Below, piece after piece: positions 12,581 to 23,669 of a stretch of 64,000 nt of DNA. The notes under the pieces were generated by a model. That model was given only the letters and a program-made list of their open reading frames with translations, was not told the origin of the DNA and made no database searches. This stretch comes from Diphasiastrum complanatum. Its lineage: Eukaryota > Streptophyta > Lycopodiopsida > Lycopodiales > Lycopodiaceae. How positions within the stretch are numbered: the stretch's first letter is position 1; every line of letters starts with the position of its first letter. The position numbers and the translations under genes are program-made. The DNA lies in the NCBI GenBank assembly GCA_029204225.1, contig MU832064.1:25171-89170 (forward strand). Direction: 5' to 3'.

Positions 12581-13739
12581 CTACTGCTGGAGGTCTACTG
12601 TAACTGCACCAAGGGATGCAAACCAATCAGCACCGAGGATAAGATCGTACCGTTTAAGTGGAATAATATGAGATTCTGCCTGACCAAGGAAGTCTCCAAT
12701 CCGATATGAAAGCTGTTGATACATCTGCATGCTAGGAAAAGAGTGTGCCTTGGCAACCTCAACATGCAGGGGATGAGGCATAGTGACTAGCATAGCACGA
12801 ATGCGTATAGTAATATAACTGCTGAGAAACGAGTGAGTGCTACCCATGTCAACAAGGACAATAAACTCACAACCAATGATACGTACACGAAGACGGATAT
12901 GGCGTGGACCCGGCTTACCGGCCCAAGTAGCATAAGCAAGTTGAGCATGGCATACAGCTAGATCAGGGGGATCAAGAACATGCTCAGTGGGTGTGGCAAA
13001 CTGATCAACAGGTGGGTCATCATCAAGAATATGAAGGCATATGACAGAATCAGGACTATCATCAGGTGTGTCAGCATCATGAAAATAGACTGCAGTAGCA
13101 GTGGCAGGCTGTTGGCAATCACAGGTGATATGATCAAGACTCTTACAGTTGAAACATAAGCACTTCTCACGGATCTCAGACATCTCAGGCTGTGAGTAGC
13201 GACGAACAAAAACAGGACGAGGAGAAAAAGGAGAACGTGGTGCAGAAGGAAGACTGGACGAAGGTGAACTGATAGATGTGGGACTAGCAGAGGATGGAGA
13301 GGAAAAAATAGGACGTGTGAAAGGACGCGAAGGATGAGAAACAGAGGAAGAGATGGGAGGGTACTTGTGCTGCAGTGCGATAGCAAGGGAGATGGCGTGA
13401 GAAAGAGTGAGTGAAAAAAAAGAAGAAACATCATACACAATAAGCTAAACATTATTCTTAAAGTCTCGTGGCAAAGGACCAGAAGATGAAGGAGTCTCAG
13501 GTAATGGAAATGTATGCTATGGGGGAACAAGTGGAGATAGTGGAGAAACACTGGACATTAATGATAGTGTAGCAATCTAGGTAGAAAGAGCAGTGAATGT
13601 CTCTCGTAACTCCTGGCGTAAATTAGTGCGTACATCACTCATGGCTTCCCTAAGATGATCTCGGAATTCATGCCGTACTTCATCAAGGTAAGTGGAAGAC
13701 GGTATGCAAGGCTCAGAAGATGTAGGGCAAGTATCCATG
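12581..13739 (-). pseudogene. Gypsy 1 gag and protease
   Basis: The likely start is ATG at 13739 (MDTCPTSSEPCIPSS). A stop and a deletion then remove the gag core, and the frame resumes at about 13438 with YDVSSFFSLTLSHAISLA, which matches gypsy 2 gag. A zinc knuckle CFNCKSLDHITCDC (13115-13160) keeps the C-C-H-C ligands but has lost the usual Gly before His. The aspartic protease motif reads LVDMGSTHSF where the gypsy 2 copy has [10 protein letters not shown], so the catalytic triad D-T-G is mutated. The frame ends at 12581. Between 12450 and 12581 is the broken protease-RT linker. Confidence 0.88.
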
Positions 13740-13977
13740 GTCAAGGAATGCAGGAAGTGAAGAGAGTATAAGAAAAGCTTAATATCGGAGGGAGTGGACT
13801 TTTGTCGTCACCCCAAATACGTTTTAGGTACACAAACGACAGTAAGAGCAAGAAAGAAAATGACAAATGTCAAGAAAAGTGTAGAAAGCAAGGAAAAACT
13901 AGCAAAGATACCTCTCGATAGAGCTCCAAGCGTGTGCCAAGAGCTGGCTAGAAAATGTGACCACAAGGAGAATGAAA

Positions 13978-14160
13978 GTGGGCGCTGGACAGTCTCCAAT
14001 CAATGCTAAAAATATGGCTGGAAATCTGTGGAAAACGTGATGAAATAGGGCAATGGGCAGCCTCCAATCAAAACTGAAATATGGCTGAAACTCTACTGGA
14101 ACAATGGCTAAAAAATGTGATGAAGTAGGGCGCTTGACAGTCTCCAATCAATGATGAAAA
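13978..14160 (-). repeat. Gypsy 1 leader repeats
   Basis: Three spaced copies (about 13979, 14048 and 14128) of a motif that reads ATTGGAGACTGTCCAGCGCC on the minus strand lie between the primer-binding site and gag. Related motifs occur in the leader of gypsy 2. Confidence 0.8.
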
Positions 14161-14478
14161 GATGGCTGGGAATCCTCTCCCTGAATCAAATGGAGGATTC
14201 AAAAAAAAAAAAGAGAAAAAGATTTGGAACTTGGGTGCCGAAAATAATCTGCCTAAATTTTTTTTTTTCGACCACCAAATTTAGCAAAAGTACTTCCGCT
14301 AACTATTTGCTAAAGTTCCGCCAAGGAAAATGCTCTGATGGGAGTTGGTCCTCCTCCAAATTGTTCTGAATGTTGCTGAAGCAAAGAGACGAAAGCCCTC
14401 AGCAAAGAGAGAAAAATCAGCAAGGAAGATAGGCACCCAATCAAAAAATCAGATCTGAAATTCAGGAATCAGGAAAGT

Positions 14479-14490
14479 GCTCTGATACCA
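14479..14490 (-). other. Gypsy 1 primer-binding site
   Basis: The minus strand reads TGGTATCAGAGC (initiator tRNA-Met type) directly after the LTR end. Confidence 0.9.
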
Positions 14491-14953
14491 AGTTATGATC
14501 AAAATCTCAGGTGCTGAATCAATGAAGCATAAAAGACAGCAATGGACTAAAGCTCTACAAGCAATAGACAAGACAATAGGTTCTCCCACGAAGAGCCCAA
14601 GCAATACCAATCAATAATCTAAAAAATGAGTGTACAAATGCCCCTATAAATACCCTACCAATGAACCCTAAAATAGGAATTCAAAAGTAAAGGGAGGCAA
14701 AATGTGGAGGAAAAATAGTGCGCCCTCCTACGGGGCCCCACTCCACATATAACCATATAATAAGGGCCCAAGGCCAATCAATATCATAAAAAAGGATCCA
14801 GTGTGGGTCATAAGCATATAAAAAGGCTCTGGGACCTGTACATGACTAATAAAATGCGTACCAAGAAATATACATAACCAACAGTAAATGTAAAGAGGCC
14901 TGCGGAATATATGCAAAGTAGCCCAGTAGGCTTGTATCCTGTAGTCCGTAGCT
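14491..14953 (-). repeat. Gypsy 1 5' LTR
   Basis: On the minus strand it starts AGCTACGGACT and ends ATAACT, with the primer-binding site immediately next to it. Confidence 0.9.
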
Positions 14954-14958
14954 TAACC

Positions 14959-15599
14959 AAGTAGTTATTGAGGAATGGATCTCTATGATGTAAGTGGAGA
15001 ACTTCATGAGAGAAAATATGACTGTGGCTCAAATTAGAAGTTCTTATTGTAAAGAAATATCCCAGTGACTAGATTTATGTTATAATTGGAAATATTGAGC
15101 CATCATACATACAGAAAGGAGGTGGGCCTAAAATGTGACAAATCTTGTCCTTGTGATGTAGTCTGTCATTTGCTGACCTATAACACGCATGGTAAATGGA
15201 AATTTCAATAGAAAAAAATGAAGATGCACTAAAGTAAATAAATACAGGCATGGAGTTTAAAAAAATAAGAGTACGGTTTTCAGTACGTGGAACATTATTT
15301 GCAAAAGTCCCATCTAAGTGAGCTCATGCATGTGATGATTCTGCAGCGTGAAAGTGTGGGTGATTGTATGGAGCTTCAAAATGCATGGGTTCCCCCATCT
15401 GTCAAATGGGTTGGTTGAGGGCTCATGGACTTGGGACTTCATCCTAGAATATCTATTGAATCGAGCCTGTTCGGTAGATGGAGAGACCATCTCTGGTAGA
15501 TAGTCCTCTCTGGAATTTGGATCGTAAGAACAATCCATAGCAAATCTAGAGTACCTTAGGATTGGGTATTTAGTCCTCTTGGTCTCTTTTGGGATGCAA
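14959..15599. other. Intergenic DNA, nothing recognised
   Basis: No LTR, PBS or protein motif was seen. The minus-strand open frame 15314-15838 runs into the A-rich repeat that follows and has no recognisable domain. Confidence 0.5.
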
Positions 15600-16190
15600 T
15601 GATGTAGGGTTATGCAATATGCAAAAAACGTGACAGGTGTAGGGCTCAAAAAAGCAAGAAACACGAAGGTGACGCAAAACCGAAAAAAACGAGAAAAACG
15701 ACAGTTTAGGGTTATGGCAAAAAGCAAAAAATACAACAATTTAGGGTAATCCGAAACGTGAAAGTGGGTAGAAAAATGCGAAGGTGGTGAGAAAAAAACC
15801 CAAAAAAAAAAAAGCAAAATTCCGAAAAAGCGAAACAAAACAACAGTTTAGAGTTCCGATAAAAAATGAAAAATGCGACAATCTTGGGTTATGATCATGC
15901 AAAAAATACGACAATTTAGGCTTTGGTTAAAAAATGACAAATGCCATCATTTAGGCTTAGTAAAAACCGAAAAAATGCAAAGGTCTTGGGTGGGTAAAAA
16001 GCGAACAAAAACGAAGGTTTTAGTAACAAAGCGAATAATGCAAAGGTATCGGGTGGTGAAAAAAGCAAAAAGAGCAAAAAAAAAACGAAGGTTTTGGGTG
16101 GTTGGAAAATTGAAAAAAGCAAAGGTTTTGGGTGGTAGAAAAATCGAAAAAAATGAAGTTTTAGGATTTTAGTAAAAATGTGAAAATGCG
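15600..16190. repeat. A-rich degenerate minisatellite
   Basis: A drifting unit of roughly 35-40 bp alternates A-rich runs (aaaaagcgaaaaatgcgac) with tttagggtt or ttttgggtgg. The open frames on both strands (15873-16172 and 15916-16239) are lysine- or phenylalanine-rich by-products. 16191-16625 is unassigned AT-rich DNA. Confidence 0.7.
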
Positions 16191-16625
16191 ATAAAACATA
16201 GAAAGTTGAGCAATCTCTATTTGCAAGTAGAATATCCATGTTCTAAGCTTGATCAATCTCTATTGTAGAATGGAAATAAATTATTTGTTGTTGTTTTATG
16301 GCCTGGTTACAGAGAATTATTTCAAATCTATCTATGTTTTGATTTGCTTTCAATTCTATCAAATTATGCTTAGTAGATCTTAATCAAATTGTCAATTCTA
16401 TGTGTAAAATTGTCTACAAATGTAAGATTGATGTTTGTGCATTTTCTATTGTGCCTAGATCTATGTTTAGGATCAATTTGGATCTTAAGATTTCACAATG
16501 CACCAATCAAACATTAAAATTTGAAATCTACATAATGTAGCTCATTAGAAATGAAAAAAGATTTTTTTTTAAATAAAACTGTAATTCAGCATTGGGGACA
16601 ACCTGCAAGCATGACATATTGTCCA

Positions 16626-17100
16626 TAGTATAATATGCAATTTATCAAAAAAATAGTATAAGTTTTAACCGTGACTCCAGTTGAGATGAAATTGGTGCCA
16701 TTGAAAAGTGTCAAATGAGACTTTCCAATGACACCCTACATGACCCAATTCTAAGCTATCTTTCAAAAGCTATAGCCAATCAAAGTTTTCGAAACACCCA
16801 ATATCTCTTTTGTGAGCGAATATAGCACCCTCACTGAGATGGTGTTCCATCCATGCACATAAGAGATATTGGACTCAGAGGGTCCTCTATTCGTGCACAA
16901 AAGAGATATTATGTCTTTTGAAAACTTTAACTAGCTGTAACTTTTGAATGGTAACTCAAAATTAAATCATGTACAAAGTCATTGGAAAGTTTTTGTTGGG
17001 CACTTTCTAATGGCACCATTTTTGTCTCAATTGGAGCTATGATTAAAAATTTATACTTTTTTTAATGAACTATAATTATAATGTATATAGAATGGTTAAA
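16626..17100. repeat. Fold-back (large inverted repeat) element
   Basis: The arm at about 16650-16841 pairs with the reverse complement of about 16846-17060. Shared blocks include aatggtgccatt, actttccaatgac, aaagttttc and aatatctcttttgtg. The arms are diverged (small indels, many substitutions), and the centre is near 16843. No open frame is present. It resembles a fold-back or MITE-like element, but no target-site duplication could be fixed. Confidence 0.7.
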
Positions 17101-17319
17101 AATCAAAAATAGTGTAGGAAGAAATGACAAAGCATTGGGCAAAAGATGAATCTATTTTGGTAATTTACATTGACAAACTTTATCAAACCCCTTCCAAGTG
17201 CTCTAGATCTTAGGCGATTAACTCATATTTTTTTCCATTTGGAATTAGCAACCTGTGAGAGATCGATTATTCGAATGAATCACTCCCGATAGTAGAATAA
17301 TCTAACACTTCCTTTTAAT
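17101..17319 (-). repeat. 3' end and LTR start of copia remnant 3 (left half of a split element)
   Basis: On the minus strand the RNase H tail broken at 22726 resumes here: gat taa just left of 17320, a purine tract aaaaggaag, then TGTTAGATTATTC from 17307 leftwards. This is the PPT and LTR start of the copia element into which copia 2 inserted. The far LTR boundary cannot be fixed. Confidence 0.65.
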
Positions 17320-17324
17320 CTGAA

Positions 17325-17587
17325 TGCTAGAAATCAATGATAAACTTCATTGTTACTGTTTACAAAGTATATTAATGTTGACAGTTGTGACTAGCTGTCA
17401 TTAGCCGTAGGCTAGTCTATTAGTCTACTCGTAGGTTTTCTCTCTTTATCAGGGGTTCAGGGTATATTTGTACTTTTTACATTTTGTTTGAGTTAGTGTG
17501 ATAGAGTGATTGTGCGCGTTCTTCTTCCGCCTTCTTGTGGTGAATGCTTATGGTGAATGCTTGATGTTGCATTTCTGATTCTTAATA
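17325..17587 (+). repeat. Copia 2 5' LTR
   Basis: It starts TGCTAGAAATCAATG and ends TTCTTAATA. A local duplication of ggtgaatgctta makes it longer than the 3' copy. Confidence 0.92.
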
Positions 17588-17599
17588 TGGTATCAGAGC
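17588..17599 (+). other. Copia 2 primer-binding site
   Basis: TGGTATCAGAGC directly after the 5' LTR. Confidence 0.9.
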
Positions 17600-18126
17600 T
17601 ATGATAGTCCTGCGTGCCTGATCAATGGATACAACTTGTCACAGGCTCCGCAACGAAGTGAAAAAGTCTTTCACAGGAGGTGAAAGCTTGGAGAGACAAA
17701 AACGGCTGGAAGAAATTCTTCTTGATGTATTTTGCAGGTTTTGAAGCTTACGGTTATTAGTGGAGAACGAAGATATAGTACCAAAGGCATCGAAAATGCC
17801 AGGGCAGCATCAGACAGATTGACAATCTGTTGAGTGGATAAGTTTTACAAAAAAAAATTTAGTCTTTGTGAAAAGTGTCATTTGTCAGAGAGTTGTGCCA
17901 AGAAATCTCTCATTTGTTTGTCTGGAGTACTGCAAATCATACCAGATAGTGTCTAGTACTGCCATTTAGAGCTTGGAGGCTACATACCTTTCACATTACT
18001 GATATTTGTCTATTTGAACGGTCACTCGTTTCGAAATCTAAGCAAAGAGGAGGCGGCATAGCCGTCGTGCCGAAGTAGGGAATCTGAAATATTCCCTCTG
18101 AAAAGTTATTATATTCTCCTTTTTTA

Positions 18127-18365
18127 CCAATATCGGATCCAAGCGCACTAACCGAAGAGAAACCTAAGCAATCATACATCCGCGCTCCAGTCCGATATTG
18201 TCCGTATCGATACTGGATCCAAGCGCATGAGCTAAAGTGAATTCCGAGCAGTTGTGCATCCGCGCTTCAGTCCGATATCGCATGCTCCAATATCGGATCC
18301 ACGCGCACAAGTCAAAGAGGATCCTGAGCAGCCGTACTTTCGCGCTCCATTCCGATATCAGGTGT
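18127..18365 (+). repeat. Three tandem units of about 80 bp in the copia 2 leader
   Basis: Each unit opens near tatcggatccaagcgca and closes near cgcgctccagtccgatat, so its ends are inverted copies of each other and each could fold. They lie between the PBS and the gag start. The rest of the leader (17600-18126) shows no gene. Confidence 0.85.
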
Positions 18366-18429
18366 ATAACCAAAAATTTACAGTTCTGTGGTGTGATAAA
18401 TTTTGTGATCCAGACTCATCTATCCAGTA

Positions 18430-21400
18430 ATGGAAACTCGAAGCGAGAGTGTCCTTAATGAGTCAAGCAAATTGGAAGGTGCCGGCAACTATGCAGTTTG
18501 GAAATTCAAACTGAAGAACATTTTAATGGAAAAGGAGCTATGGGAGATCGTGACAGGTGAAGAGACAAGGCCAATGATTGAAGAAGATCGACGGACATTT
18601 GATAGGAGAAAACAGAAAGCCCATAATGTCATCAACTTATCAGTTAGAGATGCAATTATTCCCTATATTTCAGATTCAGAAGGACCAAAAGAAGCGTGGG
18701 ATACATTGAAGGCATTGTTTGAAACGACAAATACATCTCGGATACTATTTCTGAAGACAAAGTTGCATACATTGCGGATGGATGATGGTGCAACTATGTG
18801 AAGAATTGCCAAAAATTGGCAAATCTAGCTTGATAAAAAACCATGTAGAATAGTGTAAATTGTGTACACAAGTGGGTCCCACACATGTGAGGCCATGATG
18901 CCACGTGGGAAACCCATCCTAATGTAGGTTAGGTCAAGTCAAGAGAGTTGATCATGTCTATTTGGTGGTCATCCCTACTTTATAGGACCTACACCTAAGT
19001 TTAAGGTGAAAATTTGACCAACTAGCTACCTACCAAGCATAACTCTAGGACATAGACTAGGGTTTCATTTTAGGTCAAGGAGAGTGAGTTAACTTCCTTA
19101 TTACATGCTGGAAATCCACCTAACTTCAAGAAGGAAGTCGAATTTGCTATGTATTCCCTCTCTCCATAGTGAGAAGATAGAAAATTTTTGGAGCTCATTG
19201 CAATCTCAAGCTAGTTCACTATGTACATTGAGTTTTTGTGATCCAAATGAAACCAAATCAATTTCTACTTGTTTCTCAGGTTGAAGGCCGTACTACAGCC
19301 TGTAGTACACACGTGTGGGCTCGGATTTCAATGTTTATCAATGCTTTTGATTGTTAATGCTTGTTGTTTGTCAAATTGCCAATCTAGATCAACTTTTTTG
19401 TGTCTAGTTTTTTGATAGATTGTTAAGCAAGCATCCAATCACTCTTGTGGATCTTTTGTAGATCCATTTATGGTCCTAAAGTACAGTACTTTCACAAACT
19501 ATTGCCGATCACATACTGAAGATCAAAGAGATTCGTGATCAATTAGCAGTAGTTGGAGAGCGAGTACAAGATCGTGAGATCATGCAATTGACATTGAATA
19601 GTCTGAGTGAGTCACATCAGATGTTTGTGACGAGTATAGCCACAAGAAAAAATATTCCAACCTATGAAGAACTAGGGGGATTGCTTTTGCAAGAAGAGCA
19701 ACGTCAAGAGAACTTAAATCATCGTAACAGGAGTTATGTTCAAGCTCTTGCAGTTAGAGGACGAGGTGGAAGATTTGGCTGTGGAAGGTATCAATCGAGA
19801 GGAGGAAACTCAGGCCAGGAATCATTTCAACAATTTCATGAACAAGTGAATGATAGTCCAAATCGAGGTGATTGGAATCAAGGCCGAGGTCAAAGACGCG
19901 GCTATTCAAGACAAAATAAACCTGAAAATTGTAGGTACTACAACAAACCTGGTCATTGGGAGTGTGAATGCTTCAAGAAACATAAGGAGATGGAACAAAG
20001 AAAAGAGAAATGGCAAGCGGGAAATTATGCTGGTCAATATCAATTTGATGACTATTATTATGAAGACAATTATAATGATCAACATCAATACGATGATGAT
20101 CAATATGAAGATGATACAGGTGAAAGTTCAAAATTGTTCATTACAGCATTAATGACAAGTGATGAAGCCAAGGATACCTGGTACATTGATAGTGGTGCAT
20201 CCAAGCACATGACTTCAAGAAAAGAATGGTTTTTCGAACTCAAGGAAATTGACAATGGTGATGAAGTTGGACAAGCTGATGGCAAATTGCTATCTGTTAA
20301 TGGATTTGGAGTGGTACTAGTGAAGTTAGCCAGCGAGAAGATAAAACAGATAAGCAATGTGCAATATGTACCTGGCTTAGCTAACAATCTACTATCTGTT
20401 GGGACGATGGCTGATCAACAACTCAAGGTTGAGTTTGACAGTGACAAATGTCTTGTCAAAGATATCAAGAATCACTACAAAGTGATTGCTACAAGAGCTA
20501 GAGTCAACGAGAATCGACTCTACAAATTGAATGAGAGATCTTTTACTCAAAGCTATGGTAAGCACTGTTGATAGTCGAAGTGATCTTTGGCATCAAAGGT
20601 TTGGTCATATCAGTGCTCAAAGCTTGCAAATTCTTAAAAGAGGGAATCTAGTTGTTGGATTGCCTAATATCTCTTTTGAAGGAAAAATTTGTGAGGGTTG
20701 CATTTTGGGAAAACAACATAGAGAGAGATTTTCCAAAGATGAAGCAAGAAGAGCCAATGGCATTCTTGATCTTGTTTATAGTGATCTGTGTGGACCAATA
20801 CAAACTAGGTCCATTAGTGGTTGTTACTATTTCATCACATCATTGATGACTATAGTAGACATCTCTGGATTTATTTCATAAGCAAGAAATCCGATGCTTT
20901 TGCCAAGTTTAGAGAGTTCAAGGCTCTAGTTGAAAAACAAACAGGTTGTTACATTAAGACTCTCAGATCAAATGGTGGTGGTGAGTATTTTTCAACAGAG
21001 TTTATAAATTTTTGCAAGGATTAGGGGATCGAGAGACAAACCACTACACTCTATTCACCACAACAGAACGGAGTTGCAGAATGGAAAAACAGATCCATTG
21101 TGGAGATGGCTAGGGCAATGCTTAAGAGCAAGGGTTTGCCAAATACCTTTTGGGCAGAAGCCGCAACACAACTACTCATATTTTGAATCGGTGTCCTATG
21201 AAGTCCGTGGAGGGTAAGACACCTTACGAAGCTTTTACTGGAAAGAAACCTAATGTTTCTCATTTACGAGTATTTGATTGTGATGCTTACACTCATGTAC
21301 CTGATGAAAAATGAAAAAAGCTAGATGCAAAAGCTGTTAAGTGTATTTTCCTTGGATATGATGAAAGAGCCAAGGCATACAGGATGTATGACACAAATGC

Positions 21401-22482
21401 ACAAAATATCGTGATTCTCAGAGATGCTACTTTTGATGAGATGGGTCAAAATGACCAAATAAAATTGACAATTGATCCCTTTGATGATAAAGCTAAAGTA
21501 CAAGTGAAGGAAGAAGTTGGTGTCGATATGGAAGAGCCAATTGAAAAAGATAGGGTCAATAATGAGATTCCTAGGAGAGTGCCTAAGTGGTACTTGTCAG
21601 TAACAAGTGGTTCTAATAAGGGAGATACTCCCGAATCAAGCGAGCAGGGAGAGCTTAGAAGATCAAGTAGAAATTGAAAACCTCCTGCAAGATTAGAGAT
21701 GAATCTTGCCCTAATGGGTTCTGTGCTCAAGGCTCAAGAACCAAAAACTTTTGATAAAGCAAAGGAGCACAAGGAGTGGCGTGAAGCTATGGAAACAGAA
21801 ATGGAAGCTATATCGAAAAATAGGACGTGGAACTTGGTTGAGCTACCTGATGGTAAGACACCTATCACTTGCAAATGGATATACGAGATCAAATATGGAG
21901 CTGATGGGCAGCTCAACAAGTACAAAGCACGGTTGGTTGTGAGAGGATTTGAATAGCAGGAAGGTATTGATTTTGAGGAAACCTTCGCACCCGTAGCTAA
22001 GATGGTAACTATACGTTCTATCATTGCTAGTTTCGCTTTCTATGGTTGGAAGATCTAGCAAAAGTTATGGTACAGCTGCAATTTCATGGAGCAGCAAAAG
22101 GCAACCTACAGTAGCCTTATCATCGACGAAAGCTGAATATCGAGCACTCAACAATGCTACACAAGAAGCGGTATGGTTACGAAGATTGCTTGTGAATTTA
22201 GGTCAACCACTGGTGGATGCGACTACTATATCTTGTGATAATCAAAGTTGCATTCACCTTGCCAAAAATCTAGTTTTACATGCTCGAACCAAGCACATCA
22301 AAATACACTACCATTTTTTTCGAGAGAAAATACTTGATGGAGCCATTGATCTTGTTTTTTGTAAATCTAAAGATCAAATGGCAGATATTTTTACTAAGTC
22401 ATTAGGTAGATGTAGATTTGAGAGGTTTTGTACTCTATTAGGAATAAAAGAATGTAATTTTATCATTGAGGGAGAGTGTTAA
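18430..22482 (+). pseudogene. Copia 2 gag-pol, split and broken
   Basis: Gag starts at ATG 18430 (METRSESVLNESSKLEGAGN) and is copia-type UBN2. It is interrupted at 18797 by a solo LTR and resumes at about 19502 in a compatible frame (ADHILKIKEIRDQL). The zinc knuckle reads CRYYNKPGHWECEC, with its second Cys changed to Tyr. Protease WYIDSGASKHMT is near 20180. Pre-integrase WHQRFGHISAQS follows after a frame change. Integrase reads LRSNGGGEY where copia has LRSDNGGEY, so a catalytic Asp is lost, and R-to-W (AEWKN) is nearby. RT begins (REAMETEMEAI, CKWIYEIKYGADG) but after about 22040 jumps straight to RNase H (SYGTAAISWSSKRQP ... KAEYRAL ... HIKIHYHFFREK), so the YVDD region is deleted. Stops and frameshifts are scattered throughout. 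Confidence 0.93.
18797..19496. mobile_element. 700-bp solo LTR inside copia 2 gag
   Basis: It starts TGTGAAG and ends CTTTCACA (terminal inverted repeats TGTGAA/TTCACA). It is flanked by the perfect 5-bp duplication AACTA (18792-18796 and 19497-19501). Removing it together with one AACTA copy restores the gag frame. No polypurine tract, PBS or coding sequence accompanies it, so it is a solo LTR left by LTR-LTR recombination. Confidence 0.92.
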
Positions 22483-22723
22483 TCAATGATAAACTTCATT
22501 GTTATTGTTTACGAGGTATATTAATGTTGACAGCTGTGACTAGCTGTCATTAGCCATAGGCTAGTCTATTAGTCTACTCGTAGGTTTTCTCTCTCTATCA
22601 GGGGTTGAAGGTTTATTTGTACTTTTTACATTCTGTTTGAGTTAGTGTGATAGAATGATTGTGTGTGTGCTTCTTTCGCCTTCTTGTGGTGAATGCTTGA
22701 TGTTGCATTTCTGATTCTTAACA
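22477..22723 (+). repeat. Copia 2 3' LTR
   Basis: It starts TGTTAATCAATG and ends TTCTTAACA, then the target-site duplication CTGAA. Confidence 0.92.
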
Positions 22724-22725
22724 CT

Positions 22726-23669
22726 GAATCCATGAATGTCTTGACCTTCAAACTTAGTTCTGCACAAAACTTTATGTGTGCATCCAAGCTTAGTGCCTTA
22801 GTAAAAACACCAGCTGTCATATCTTGCGTTCGACAGTACTGCAAGTTTACCTCTTTGTTGAGAACTTTGCTTCTGACATAGTGATACTTAATTTCAATGT
22901 GCTTACTCTTGGAATGAAATCTAGGGTTGGCTGATAAAGCAATAACACCTTGATTATCACAAAATAAAGTTGTCATCGCATATTGTTTCAAACAAACATC
23001 TGAAAGTAAGTTTCTCAACCATACTGCTTCCTTTGTAGCTTGAGAGGCTGCGATATACTCTGATTCAATAGAAGATAGAGCTATCGAAGTTTGCTTGCGA
23101 CTGTTCCATGAAATAGGGCCGTTGTTGAAGAAAAATGTAAATCCAAAAGTGGATTTATGAGTGTTTACATCTCCTACCCAACTTGCATCTGAATGACCAT
23201 TGAGAATATTGAGTTTGTCGTTGTCGATTGTTCCATAACAAATGCATAAGTCCATCGTAGCTCGAATATATCTCAAAACTCTAATAAGAGCCTTCAATGT
23301 GTAATACCAAGATTAGTCATAAATTGACTTAAGGAACTGACTACAAAAGCTATGTTTGGTCTGGCACAGATCATCACATACATAAGAGATCCTATTATCG
23401 AATGATAAGGATACTCACACATCTGCTCCTCCTCTTCGATCGTCTGAAGACATTGGTCCTTTGACAATTTGAGTCTTGGGTCCATCAATGAGTGAGCTAA
23501 TTTGCAGTTCATCATATTATATCTGATCAACATATTGTGAATGTATCTTTGATGAGTAATGTAAATCAACTTTCGCTTTCTATCTCTTTGGATTTGATAC
23601 CTAGACAGTAATGAGCTTCGCCCATATCGGTCATGTCGAATTTACTTTGAATTTCCTCCATTGATTGGC
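22726..23669 (-). pseudogene. Copia remnant 3: RT C-terminus and RNase H
   Basis: On the minus strand from about 23669: FDMTDMGEAHYCLGIKS, then YITHQRYIHNML, then DPRLKLSKDQC ... YHSIIGSLMYVMICARPNIAF (end of RT). After a frameshift near 23297 comes RNase H with HSDASWVGD, SWNSRKQTSIALSS, ESEYIAAS, DNQGVIALSANP, HIEIKYHYVR and the tail FTKALSLDAHIKFC. It is broken by copia 2 at the end of the tail (FMDS), with the continuation at 17101-17319. The upstream boundary at about 23669 is a truncation. Non-functional. Confidence 0.9.

Larger units (their letters stand above)
9104..14953 (-). mobile_element. Gypsy 1: complete but defective Ty3-gypsy chromovirus
   Basis: Two LTRs (9104-9568 and 14491-14953) bracket gag-pol in minus orientation, and the whole is flanked by the 5-bp target-site duplication TAACC (9099-9103 and 14954-14958). 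The first 175 bp of the two LTRs differ at 10 positions by my count (about 94% identity), so the insertion is not recent. The primer-binding site lies at 14479-14490 and the polypurine tract at about 9569-9576. LTR ends are AGTTA...TAACT rather than TG...CA. Gag has an internal deletion, RT lacks its YxDD block, and protease has DMG in place of DTG, so the copy cannot move on its own. Confidence 0.93.
17325..22723 (+). mobile_element. Copia 2: internally deleted Ty1-copia element, nested
   Basis: LTRs at 17325-17587 and 22477-22723 are clearly the same sequence, including tgttgacagytgtgactagctgtcattagcc. The element is flanked by the target-site duplication CTGAA (17320-17324 and 22724-22728). 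A polypurine tract, gagggagag, precedes the 3' LTR. It interrupts an older minus-strand copia element (parts at 17101-17319 and 22726-23669). Its own gag is interrupted by a 700-bp solo LTR. Most of RT is deleted, so it is non-autonomous. Confidence 0.95.

Noticed and set aside
12958-13551. 197-codon leucine/histidine-rich minus-strand frame
   Set aside because: Overlaps the gypsy 1 gag frame that carries the zinc knuckle; composition artefact.
14473-14492. tRNA gene fragment at the PBS positions
   Set aside because: Only the 12-18 base complement of the initiator tRNA 3' end is present, as expected for a primer-binding site.
15600-16190. Interstitial telomere repeat
   Set aside because: The tttaggg-like cores are isolated within A-rich units and never tandem as TTTAGGG.
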